Shown: piece after piece, positions 1 to 10,958 of the stretch
Layout of the letters: every line of letters begins with the position of its first letter
Position numbering within the stretch: position 1 is the stretch's first letter
NCBI RefSeq assembly: GCF_050436995.1
Contig: NC_134776.1
Span: 17,153,001-17,217,000 of the forward strand
Direction of reading: 5' to 3'
DNA: 64,000 bases
Origin: Anticarsia gemmatalis
Taxonomy: Eukaryota > Arthropoda > Insecta > Lepidoptera > Erebidae
Notes under the pieces: generated by a model
Databases searched by the model: none
Seen by the model: only the letters and a program-made list of their open reading frames with translations
Told to the model about the DNA's origin: nothing
Program-made: the position numbers and the translations under genes

Positions 1-437
1 GGGTTTGCAATAATAAGAATGAGTTAAGTAGCTAAGTTACCGTTGTCTTAAATAATTAGTATTAGTTTGGATAAGTTCAAATAGGTTTTAAGCCAACGAT
101 TAACATAGCTTTTGGAAGTTTAGGTGCAGGTTATATTGGGTTTCAGTATCATGCACATAAAGCCAGCTTTTGACTATGGGATAAAGATAAATTTAATCTT
201 GTGATATATTATTTTTTTTAGTTCGTCATACATTTTGTACAAGACTAAATGTATGACGTTCAGACTGCTATAATATACATAGAACACATCCTGCAATTGT
301 TGTTGCAGTGGGAACTTGAGATATAAATTACATCTCATAATCAAAAGCCGGCTTAATACACGTACATTATTACATTTCAAAATGAGCACACATTTCAATA
401 GTATATAAGTAAATAAGAGTTATGATGCTGACAGCCC
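1..437. other. AT-rich sequence, nothing recognised
   Basis: No exon-like segment, repeat family or RNA gene was recognised here. The longest open frame (174-398, minus) has low-complexity codon content and no splice context. Confidence 0.5.
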
Positions 438-485
438 CTACACTGTGTGAGGTCAACTGCTACCATATGACCTCACACGGTGTAG
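438..485. repeat. 18-bp inverted repeat (hairpin)
   Basis: The arms at 438-455 and 468-485 read CTACACTGTGTGAGGTCA and its complement with one mismatch, around a 12-nt spacer. The right arm contains TCACACGGTGT, an 11-mer also found in the cores of the array at 9.6-10.9 kb. Just downstream (about 486-500), GATTCAAACCC looks like the complement of a Pol III box B, so the segment may be a worn SINE fragment. Confidence 0.6.
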
Positions 486-2754
486 AGATTCAAACCCAGG
501 GCTCACATTGTACCGTCCCTGTCCCTACCACTCACCAGTTACATTAAGCCCTTCAAAAAATCCAATGAATCTAAAATCCTCATGTTCGAATAAAACGAAT
601 AATTAAAAAAACACTATTACCGCTATTAGTGCGTCCATTGCAGTTTTAACTACTAAGCTATTATAAAGATTTGTTCAAAGAGTTTCTTGACGGGTTTTTA
701 CAATTAGTTAAAAACATTGTTAGTTACAAAATCTGTTAGTTACAAATAACACATGATATTGTTATGAAACAAGTCTAATTTAGATCATGTTTACTTTTGA
801 AAAACTGTGTTTAATAAAGGAGAGACTGGTGTTAGTAGGATGTTAGCTGTTTTACTAAGATTTTGGAAATCAAATTAGACTGATTTCACTGAAAATGTAC
901 AATAGAACATCATTATAACAGTCATATTGCGTTTCCCGACGATTATTGAAAACATTAATAGTGGAAAGAAACATTATTTTTCATATGTTAGTTTTGTGAT
1001 CCGGGAAAAGCAAGTAACTTGACATTGTGGCCGTCAATGGAATTTAAGAAAAAAATAAAATATACACCTTTCCCAAAATACAAATTCCATTGAAGGAGGC
1101 ATTTCAAACAAATGTTTACAGTGTTATTAGCTAAGTTAGTGGTTGTATTTCTTTGCAACGACTGGTTGCTTAATACTTAAATGAAAAGAGCAGTCAATGG
1201 AGATACCAAGATATAAAACACATCTATCAACTACCATTCGTACAATTTCCATTTAAGCAGCAGGCAAATATTAGTAGGAAAGCTGTGGGATCTCTAAAAA
1301 AAAAGGTTAGTAAATTTTTACACTATACATTCTAAAAAGTGTCTAGGAATAGGTAAGCCAAGCCAAAAGATTATGTTTGTATGGTTGAACTAAACTTTTG
1401 CGGACTACATTTAAAATTGCTTGTATAAACAAATAAAATTTTGTAGAAAAGTTGAAATATTAAAGCCATCTACTGCCTACTACAAGCCATCTACATCTTT
1501 GTACATAGAGACATTAAAAAAAAAAGAATATACTATAAATTTACTATTAAAAATAAAAACGGTTGGCAGGGGTCATGCAGATGCCTTATAAATATCGAAT
1601 CATTTTACTATTTCTAACCACTATTACTTAATAAAAATGTCGTTTAAAACATGAGTCTTGACACATCATCGTTACCGATCTCTAAAAAAATAACACTAAA
1701 GCAACGAGGCTAAGGTATTTATCACATAATTAATATGTTATTCAATATTATTAATAGAAAAGGTAGCGTTTACTAATTTTAATTAGTTAACGAAGTCGAA
1801 ATAACCTTAATTATTAATACCATTATTGTGTTATTAAGTCGATTACGGTACATTTAAGTAACGTTGTAATAATGAAACAAAATACTTTTACTCCATTTAA
1901 ACTTTTTTGTTTTCTACTTACGGGACATACCTAGATTGTTGGCTATTATTATTTTATATTTTCCCATAAGTATGAAACGCTTCGCCTATATCCTCCCCTG
2001 TTATTAACATAAAATACTATTTTCCATTTCCCTGCATTTATCGCGGCGGCATAGAATATTTTATTAGACTTGCGACTGCTTGACAATTACCAATAGATTT
2101 CTTTAGAACCTGATTTTCAGTCTATAAAATACTTTGCGGTGCGTTTAAAATGTCTTTTTTTTATTTTGAGTAATTTTCTTTGATCTATCGTTGTAACGAA
2201 AAATTACTTTAGGAAAAATGACTAAATTCAATATTCCAAATTGCATCAGTCTTAGGGTAGGCAATCCTTAAAGTTTCCTTATTCATATGTTATGAAATTA
2301 TAAACAGTTGAGTTTTTTACGATTTGTCTGAAAATATATATAATATAATAATATTAACATATTTGAAAATTCGGGAACAATCAGGAAACAGTTAAAGGAC
2401 ACTAAAATTTGTTTCAAGTCATGCTATCAATCTTGCATAAAAATCAAATTGGCGCTAAATGCCGTTTGACTTGTGTTCAGTTTATCCTCCAGAACCAGTC
2501 GGTGATAATAACGTAAATGTTGTAAGAATTAAATCAGATACTTTTTACCAAAATTATTTCCATACTTAAACAGACTACTATGTGATAAGTACGTTAATTT
2601 CCCTGATAGTCATTATTCTGATTATTATTTGTATATAATAGGATCTTTAATAAATTAGACAAATTTCTTAAAGTTTCCTTCAAGAATTACTGTATATAGA
2701 ATACGGGCTGGGTATGTACAGAGCATGACACGGTATATTTTTAACCTCAGTGCG
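486..2754. other. AT-rich non-coding sequence
   Basis: Apart from the box-B-like words at its left edge and short A or T runs, nothing was recognised. It probably belongs to the long intron of the minus-strand gene, or lies beyond its end. Confidence 0.45.
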
Positions 2755-2936
2755 TCAGGTAAATTCTGTATGTTGATTTGTTGACGTCAATGAACAATTG
2801 GCAAACGCAGTGTACGAGCGATAAATGGATCGATCTGAAGAAGGTGCTTTACAAAGTCTGGATTTGGCAAGCTGTAGGATCATGCGTTGCTCGCTATCTA
2901 TAAAATCCTCAGATACAATCCTAAAATGTACTTCAA
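2755..2936 (-). CDS. candidate third (possibly last) exon, low confidence
   Basis: On the minus strand a T-rich tract ending TTCGTTCAG forms a plausible acceptor just before 2936. Read in the phase left open by exon 2 (one codon base already used), the segment stays open for 59 codons to a TGA at 2755-2757. It would add FEVHFRIVSEDFIDSEQRM and a polar, Ser/Thr-rich tail, giving a small membrane or secreted protein of about 97 residues. No domain was recognised. The base composition is more balanced than its surroundings. No strong polyadenylation signal follows; TATTAAAG about 110 nt downstream is only a weak variant. The open frame and phase match could be chance, and a donor inside it (TTTGTAAAG) is possible. 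Confidence 0.2.
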
Positions 2937-4758
2937 CTGAACGAACACAAGTCAAACATAACACGATGTTATTAGAGTTAACTGCCCGTAATTATAAATG
3001 TTTTCAGTAAACTAATCACTGGTATCCGATATACCTATATCGTATTCTTTACAACCGAGGTTTACGTCATCTGAGCAATGTTATTGAACCTATGAATAAT
3101 TCACCCATTTGAATAGTGAAACAGATAAGACTATTGTGAACGACTACGATTTTTAAACTGAAGTTATTCGTGAAATACTAAAAAGGGTAAAGTCTGATGT
3201 TAACATAAGCCCTACTTTTTATTTCTCCTGAATTCAGATATGACTGGATTATAAGAAACAGGCTTGAATGTATTAATTTATTTAAACTCTTGTTTGAATG
3301 CTTTAAACATAACACTTAAAACGGTAACATTCTTTGTAAAGGAACAACGCGAATATTAAAATACCATAATTGCTTTGTACGGTATTAAATATAATGTTTC
3401 TTTTGTATGAAAAATTGCAGCGCTTTTAGAAACTTAATGCTAACTACGCGACCTCGACCGAGAAAATTGAATGAAATAAATTCTTATATTTGTATTATTT
3501 AAATAAACAAGGATACTTATGAAATTATAAGACCGTAAGAAATTGTAAGCGCGCGACCCTCAACAAAATATAATCGGGAAAATGGACCATTTAATAGTAT
3601 AATTTTTGTCGCATTCGTGTTTAAATGTTAACCGAGGCAGTTTGCGCTCACGGCCACTGCAACCTCAAGTGCTGAAACTTCATACATAATCAGTAAAACA
3701 ATTTGTTTAATAATTGTTTTTTAAAAAATAATAAATGTTGTATTCGTGATATTTGAGTACATATTAACGTTAAGCAGTCAAGCTAGTTGGGCTAAAATAC
3801 GTCCAAATTTAGTTCACGATTATTGATCAAATTCTTTATAATCAATTATTATTTTTCCTACTAACCGACATATCGATATATCATTTATAACTAGCATAAA
3901 ACATTTTTGTTTTCCTTGTAGACGTCACATAAAAATAAATAATTACGGTTTGTCAAGCCTATAATTGAAAACCTACGCGTTGGTCATCCAAATTATTGTT
4001 ATTATGGTGACACGGCGTGCAATAATCATGTCGAAGCAAACGTACTAGGAAGGTGTCAATAGCTCACTGGAAATCGTATAAAACCTAATATTCTGTGCCT
4101 ATACTGCCACAAGTAGTACTCACAAATATATCGAATTCAATTATAATTTGTAAGTGTTCACTGCACGTAGCATACTCTCTTATTTATAATTCATTTTTAT
4201 GGCTTTCATAAACGATATGGTTAGTTGCAACATTATTTTGCTGCATAACCAAACATTCTTGTTATTAATATGCATGAATAGCGTTTATTACTTATACTCA
4301 ATTACGAGGTCTAGGCTTCGTTATTGAACCCTTAATTTTTAAGTTTCCTTCCGACTAGTGAAATAAATCTGAATCTACTTGTTCCTAGAGGTTCTTTTTT
4401 TCTTAAACACAAATTTAATAGTTGCCATTAATCGTAGGAGGGTACGGAAAATATCTCTAATTTTGTTACTCGATTGCATTTTATATTTGAATTCTCATTG
4501 CATTTCGCCTTATCATATTTTATAGTGAGCCGATTCCAATTGTGACGTATTTGGTATTATTATAGTCGATTTGAACTACAATATTCTCTTATGTGACTGT
4601 ATAGAAAATTGAATCCCATTAGAGCGTATAAACTATTTTCTTCGGAATTCTATTACTATTTGCTACACACTGACATTTTAAACGAAATTGGTATGAATAT
4701 AAATAAACGAAATTGACTATGGCCTATGGTAATATTATGTAGACTAACTACGGGCTTG
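2937..4758. other. AT-rich non-coding sequence
   Basis: Nothing recognised. There is no repeat family with clear ends and no splice-flanked open frame. Confidence 0.45.
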
Positions 4759-4793
4759 TTAAACTTTACAAGTAGTGAACTTGTAAAGTTTAA
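4759..4793. repeat. perfect 15-bp inverted repeat
   Basis: Arms TTAAACTTTACAAGT and ACTTGTAAAGTTTAA are perfectly complementary around a 5-nt spacer. No target duplication or TIR was seen, so it is a simple hairpin of unknown meaning. Confidence 0.8.
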
Positions 4794-4907
4794 GCTACTT
4801 ATTGCCTCCGAACTCTAAACAGATAGTTTCGTTCACAAGACCATCGGAATAGGTTATACATACACTTTAATTACTTGAGGTTAACGGTCACCGGCAAAAG
4901 GAAAGTT

Positions 4908-5040
4908 TTTTTTTAACCCATTACTGTCCAACTGCAGGGCAAGGGTCTCCTTCAAAACGAGGGGGAGAAGTTAGGCCTTGAGTCCACCACGCTGGGCCAA
5001 GTGCGGGTTGGGGACATTGCATACCCTCAATAAATGTATA
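4908..5040 (-). mobile_element. truncated LINE 3'-tail fragment (interrupted)
   Basis: This dispersed repeat contains GGGCAAGGGTCTCC, then CCTTGAGTCCACCACGCTGG and GTGCGGGTTGGGGAC. On the minus strand it ends in GGGTTAAAAAA, which looks like the 3' end of a 5'-truncated retroposon, so minus is taken as its direction. Other copies lie near 12.95, 13.6, 41.8, 42.3, 59.3 and 63.4 kb. From memory it resembles the tail of a lepidopteran CR1/Zenon-like LINE; the family name is not verified. A hAT-type MITE has inserted at its distal edge. Confidence 0.7.
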
Positions 5041-5043
5041 AAT

Positions 5044-5558
5044 TAGTGAATGCAATCCCGATCTCGCGGGATCCCGATCTCGCGAGATCCCGTGTATCTT
5101 TTCGGGATCAATCCCGATGCATAATTTGACGAGATCCTGTTCGGGATTGACAACGGCAACTTGAGGCAACAAGACTTTCCAATTGCCAAGTAAATTTCTC
5201 ATAAAGAAAGAAATTAAATATATAATTACACGATTATATCGTAAAGAAACAACCCAAGTAGAGACGACAGTATTAAACAAAGAGGACATGCCACTTTTTA
5301 TGATTGCAGAAGATTTAAATGTAAGTACTTCTGCTACACAAACAAATACTTCACTCAAAGAGTAACTAGAAGAAACTCTGCGAGCGGCTAAAAATGTAAA
5401 AGGACTTTCACACACATACCACAGCAAACAAGCTGTTTTAATCGTATTATTTTTACTGTCTAGACGGGATCCCGAAAATCTCGGGATCCCGCGGGATTGA
5501 TATTTTTGATCCCAAAGGATCTCGAGTTGACGATCTCGAGTCGGGATTGCATTCCCTA
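5044..5558. mobile_element. hAT-type non-autonomous transposon (copy 1)
   Basis: A 515-bp element flanked by a perfect 8-bp target duplication, GTATAAAT (5036-5043 and 5559-5566). The ends form terminal inverted repeats: TAGTGAATGCAATCCCGA on the left, and TAGGGAATGCAATCCCGA as the complement of the right, 17 of 18 identical. Inside the ends are GC-rich palindromic blocks (GGGATCCCG, CTCGCGAGATCCCG, CTCGAG) that could be transposase-binding sites. The interior (about 5180-5370) keeps an open stretch of about 60 codons on the plus strand, with no recognisable transposase motif. An 8-bp duplication with TAGGG-like ends is the signature of the hAT superfamily. Its ends match copy 2 at 34982-35507, but the interior differs, so the two are separate deletion derivatives of one parent. 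Confidence 0.9.
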
Positions 5559-5566
5559 GTATAAAT

Positions 5567-6330
5567 ATAAAGGAAAGATTAGTAAATATATAAATATACT
5601 TAGTTGACTCATTTTGGTTTAGTGTTAATAACTCTGTGTTTTTCCTTTCGTATTTATTTATTCGGTAAATAAACAGTACCTATTCCGATATCTGGATATT
5701 AATGCAAACTTAAGGAAGGAAATGAATGTCGTGCAGTCAATTCAAAAAGTCTGTCGGTAATACTATAAGCTTCAAGCCGTTCAATCAAAGCCTCAATATT
5801 TCGCACATTAAATATATTACATGCACATTTATTTCATATGAAGGCATTGATAATAAAATAATAATTTTGATTAGTTATAAAATAGTGTGAACTGCTTCAG
5901 AAATATTGTCTTACAAACATATCGTTAAGATAATACTAGTAGTTTTCAAAGATTATTTTCACAGTCTCAGAAATCAGTTATCGTTAGCATTGATTATATT
6001 AATAAGTGAATATAATATTACGCAATAACAAGAATACATAATATAGTTATAATATTGTTAAACTTGTGCATGTTATACAAAGATGCTCAACCGATCATAA
6101 GCGCGGCGAAGTTTTTTTTAAAGGTTACTATTCCTCATTTATTACGTGGCAATCAAGTTACATCTTTCATGGTTTAGGACAGAAAGTATAAATAAGATAT
6201 GGTAATCTTTAAAAAGATTTCACTGCGCCTAAGGCCCGTTTTGCGGCTTAGTATTGCACTTATAATAATAAGAATATTTATAGAGATATTAGTAAATACT
6301 AATGTACACCAATACTTCACAGCCACAAAT
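5567..6330. other. AT-rich non-coding sequence
   Basis: No gene, repeat family or RNA recognised. Confidence 0.45.
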
Positions 6331-6555
6331 GTTGCCATTTAGTGACGTTAACCATCGGTTTGGAAGGGACCAACAATATTTAATAATATATGCTGATCCC
6401 AAACAAACTGATGTTAAGTATCACTAAACATGTCTTCGGTCTTTCAGTCGTTGAAGAAGGCTTGGGCTTGTTTTGAGGATGGTTGCCATTTAGTAAAAGT
6501 AGAATATAACCTTAGAAGGGACCAAAATTATAACCAATTTTGACCCCCAATAAGA
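6331..6555 (+). repeat. diverged direct duplication, about 151 bp apart
   Basis: Two segments beginning GTTGCCATTTAGT (6331 and 6482) each contain AAGGGACCAA about 35 nt later, followed by an AT-rich stretch and TGATCCC or TGACCCC. The matching spacing suggests an old tandem duplication with a diverged sequence between the shared words. No coding potential was seen. Confidence 0.45.
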
Positions 6556-9500
6556 TCATATACTACTTACTATGGAGGTTTTCCGTCGACGTAGGGATCT
6601 ATTATAGTTAAAAAGTTAATTTTGTAAAAATCTAAACAATGTCGCTAAAGTTAAAATTTCTAATTATTATTATGTAAAAATCCGAAATAGTCTGTATTAT
6701 TACTCGATTTCGAATTTTTATCGGCATATTTTTTATATCAGGATAAGTATGAATCAGATGTCAAACATAGGTATTGTCTAATATAAAAGCTAGAAGCATA
6801 AACAATATCAAAAATAAATTGCAAAATTAAATTACTTTATTAAGAAAGATAAGCCAAATTACCTACATTATGCTTATTATACTATGTTTTGATCTTTTAG
6901 AATCTGTCTTACCATAACTAGATCCACTACACCGATTAAATGGTCATCCGTGAAAAATTACTAACGTCTGATTTAACTGTAATACCGTATATAATTATAT
7001 ATTTAGCTTAGAAAACGAACTGACTTCTACATATTAAATATAATAGCACAAACTTATATGGAACCTTCAGAAACATAAGTTTGTTTGGACAATACTTGGT
7101 TTCTCATAGAAAATCTAGATTAATATAGATACGAGATAATAATCATGAGAGATTAGAAAGATATTTTTCAATGGGAAATCCTGTCAAGAGATTATAGACA
7201 TAATATTTAATTAGAGTTATGCTGTTGACAGCAAAGAGGACCTAAAAGTCTTTTAGTTGTTATTTTTTGAGGTATTTTAAATGCATATAAATGTCGTATG
7301 ACGGTCCGAATGACTATTAAATAATTACGTTTTTATTTTTTTGTCTTAGTTATACGGAATAGGAATTGGTTTTGCTCTGTGAAAAGAGCTAGAATCAGGA
7401 GTTTTTAATAATCTATAGGATACTATAGATAGTAGTCATGGGCTGCAATTGTCAATATTATTAGGAGTAAAAATAGTTTAAGCCAGTTCTTCCGTGGCTT
7501 ACCGAGACATTGGCATAGCTATGGTATTAGTATAATAATTATTAGATATCAAATGTTAATAATTCAAGAAATTAGAGAAAGCAATAATTATATTTAAAAA
7601 GCATAAATAAAATGTTAATGTGTTGTTTAAATGTGGTCGTGTAGGATACAACATGTTAAGTTTGTATGTACTTAGTTGGGAAAATAATGGTTTAAGCGTG
7701 AAAAAGTTGTTTCCAGGATTCGTTATGTAAAAAAGGAATGAAGGCGTAAGTAACTGTTGCGTATTGTAATACTCAGCGCATTGCAATTTATTTTAATCAT
7801 TGTCCCACTTGTAGATAAAGGTACAAACAGACGATGCAGTGCACTTTATAGTCAGCGAATACCAGTTTTGAGTGCCTTAGCTGGTTCAGGTAAATTCCCT
7901 TTTTATCATATCTTAACATAAAAATTCAGAAGGTTTCGTCATGTCACGTGCTTAAGTTATCTTTATCATTTAATCATCAGATTTTTATCTACATAATACT
8001 ATTCTATTTTAAAGTGCTTAAGTCAATGAATTATAATAAACAGAGGTTGATTAAATGAATGGCCGGAACCATAATGATAATCGCTCGAAAAAATAATTAC
8101 AGATTAGTCTATGCAACGTATGAATTGATTAATTAAAAATAGGTCACACTTGTGAAACCCAGTGCCGCGAACTTCTATTATGTTGGCTAACGAACTATTT
8201 TGCTACGGCTTATAGTCGTCAAAAGGAAATACCGGAACAACAATAATAAAACTGACGAACGTCGATTTTTAACTATTGGACGTATGTATTGATAGAGAGT
8301 TAAGTTTTACACGACATTTCGATTTGTAGATAACAGCGATACGTAGAAAATTACGTTCTCATTCATTGGCGTTAATCAGATAAGCCTTTTATTGAAACAA
8401 CTATGGGCATGTCTCTGGATATTGTGCATTTTGATCTTTAAATGTCATGTTTGTTATGTCCCCGATTGTGTATCCTTATCTACGTTTTAGTGATAACAAT
8501 CCGTACTTAGTTAAAGTTATTAACAAAACTATTTTAGGACATGTAAAGATTTCCGGCATTTCGAGAGCTGACCTGCAGCAAGTCTATAATTCGAACCTTT
8601 AAAATCATTTTCTACAGGTTTCGATTCAATGAAGTGTCGGAGTAAAGCCAATAATAAGTACTTCCACTTACAGCTATACTTTAAATTTACGAGTGACTCA
8701 GAGTTTTATGGGAATTTCATTAAAGCAAATACCAGTCAACAGACCACTTGTTCGTTTTGATAACACTATGCGTTAAGCCACACTCTCTAACTGCAAAAAC
8801 TTGTTCAGTATCAAGTGCATATTTTTAATTACAATGCTTATTACTTAGTACTGAAGTCCCAGAGCGCCTTTGTTGCGCCATTAGCAATTGGCAATTGTTT
8901 ACAATGCATTTGCCATGTAAGCGGTGTGAAGCTATTGTTTGACAATATCGAAAATTAAGACTTGCATAATAACATATTAAAGTCTCAGAACACGATTGTT
9001 GGAGTGGCTATTGTTCAAAAAATTGTCGCAGGAAGTAATTTTCTGGAAACAATTTAGAATTACCTATCGTATGTTGGAATTCAGAAAAAACCTTACCAAG
9101 CCGACGTCACACCAAAAGGCAACTTTTTCACGAATTCGTTTCATTTTTTTTCTTTATTTTGTGACATGTGTCATCGGGTTTTTCGAACTCTGATTAAAAT
9201 GGAATAGGTGACAAGCCGCAAACTCAACTGCAGTTGTAAAAACGACCGGAAATCTCTACAGGTGTTAATCAAATTGTGGCTTTACCGATCCCTGATAAAA
9301 TGTGACATCGCATTTATTGGATAATTAGAATAAATGATACAAATACTCGATTGATCGATTCATTCAGGTAAAAACAAATTTGATCGGATTAGTTTTCCTG
9401 TTCTTATCGATTTAAAGAATTTGTCCTTTAAATACAATCTTAATTTTTGTTTTTCAATGAGAATTATTATCAGCCGGTGTCATACGTTTTTTTAATCGCG

Positions 9501-9626
9501 GACAATATATCTTCGGCCTTATATAATATGATAAGGAAATTAGAGTCTCACCCCTTTTCACCAAGCTTTATGATTTCTAAATAATGCATAATTGACCCTT
9601 AATTCTTTAAAATATTTTTGTTTGTC
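6556..9626. other. AT-rich non-coding sequence
   Basis: A small inverted repeat (ACAAACTTAT/ATAAGTTTGT, about 7048-7085) is the only structure noted. Open frames at 7556-7786 and 8996-9193 have no splice context or recognisable protein motifs. Confidence 0.45.
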
Positions 9627-10902
9627 AAGCACCCGTTATCACAGGATGTTATGCTTGTGTTTAGAGTTTTGTAGTTTAAGTCAATTTTATGGGATATTAT
9701 TATTAAAATAAGCACCCGCCGTCACACAGTATTATGCTTATTATTATTTAAACTATTGACATACATTTTATTATGTTGTTTACAAGTTAATGTTATCGTT
9801 TATTAAAAATAAAAAGTTACACTATGTGTCTACATGTACTACCAATATAAACTGCCATGTAGTTTATTGTTCTTAAGCACTCGTCATTAGAGTGTTATGC
9901 TTATTTTAACCTCCAAATAAATTCACTCTTATTGTTAAAGCCTAATAGGTTTACTTAGATTTCACCCTTTAAATGCTTCTAAATAATAATATGTGAAAAA
10001 GACTACAAAGGTATAGGAATATTTTATAATTTTGTAATAAGCACCCGCTATCACACGGTGTTATGCTTATTTTAGCTTCCAGATAAATTTACTGTAAACT
10101 TTCCAATCTATATACTATGCAACTTTTTTAAAAGAAGATTTAAAATATTAATATTTTATAATTTTGTAATAAGCACCCGCTATCACACGGTGTTATGCTT
10201 ATCTTAGCCTCCAGATATTTTTACTGTTAAGTTTGCAATCAATATATTATTGTGAATAATATTATATAGTTAAAGGAAGATTTTTAATAGGAATATTTAA
10301 TAATTTTGTAATAAGCACCCGTCATCACGCGGTGTTATGCTTACTTCAACTACTGTCTCATGGTGGTATATAGGTGTTTTCGATTGTAATCTTATCTAAG
10401 GAATACAATTATAAGGTCAGGTCAGGTATTTTCCCAAAAGGGCTACTGAAAATTTAGTCGTTTGATTAATAAGCACCCGTTATCACACGGTGTTATGCTT
10501 ATTAACCGCAAACATACAGTCTTTGACGTTTGATATTACAATTCTATAACAGTTTTTCTCTTCAGGAATTGTGGTAATCTAATTTGTTAATAAATATCAC
10601 TAAATTGGCTATTTTCATATTATATACAATAAGCACCCGTCATCACACGGTGGTATGCTTACCTTAACTATCGTCTATTTAAAAATACTTTTTTCTAAGG
10701 TATTGTAAATTTACAAATGTCTTTAAAGATTTAAGTAGTTTTTTTTAACAAGCCCCCGTCATCACACGATGTTAAGCTTATTTTACCTTAAACATGAATG
10801 TCCGCGGGGTTTAAAATATTTATAAAGATTTGTGAGTGGACTCTATTTAAATAAAATCAAATGACAAGTCATATTTTTTTAATAAGCACCCGACATCGCA
10901 AG
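9627..10902. repeat. array of ten near-palindromic 30-nt cores with diverged spacers
   Basis: Ten cores start at 9627, 9710, 9875, 10039, 10171, 10313, 10471, 10631, 10750 and 10884; the last is cut short. The consensus opens AAGCACCCGTCATC and closes ACACGGTGTTATGCTT. AAGCA and TGCTT are inverted, usually extended to AATAAGCA and TGCTTATT, and an inner CCG/CGG pair is possible. Eight of the nine full cores are exactly 30 nt; the third is 28. Start-to-start distances are 83, 165, 164, 132, 142, 158, 160, 119 and 134. Spacers after cores 3, 4 and 5 are still alike (each starts with a version of TTAGCCTCCAGATA and ends ATTTTATAATTTTGT), whereas the others share little. The array lies in the presumed second intron of the minus-strand gene. 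Its function is unknown. Confidence 0.9.
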
Positions 10903-10927
10903 GTTTGTAAAATTATAGTGCTATTGC

Positions 10928-10958
10928 CCTTCAAATTATTTAATAAATAATTTGAAGG
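10928..10958. repeat. perfect 15-bp inverted repeat, 1-nt centre
   Basis: CCTTCAAATTATTTA and its exact complement are separated by a single A. It lies 25 bp after the last, truncated core of the palindromic array, so it may mark the array's boundary. Confidence 0.85.

Noticed and set aside
4921..5427. A 168-codon minus-strand open frame as a gene
   Set aside because: It runs through a LINE-tail fragment and then across a hAT-type MITE whose boundaries are fixed by an 8-bp duplication, so it is a composite of two mobile elements.
9627..10902. A CRISPR array
   Set aside because: Repeats are of constant length with unique spacers, but the spacers are unequal, partly homologous and AT-rich, the host is an animal, and no cas genes are present.
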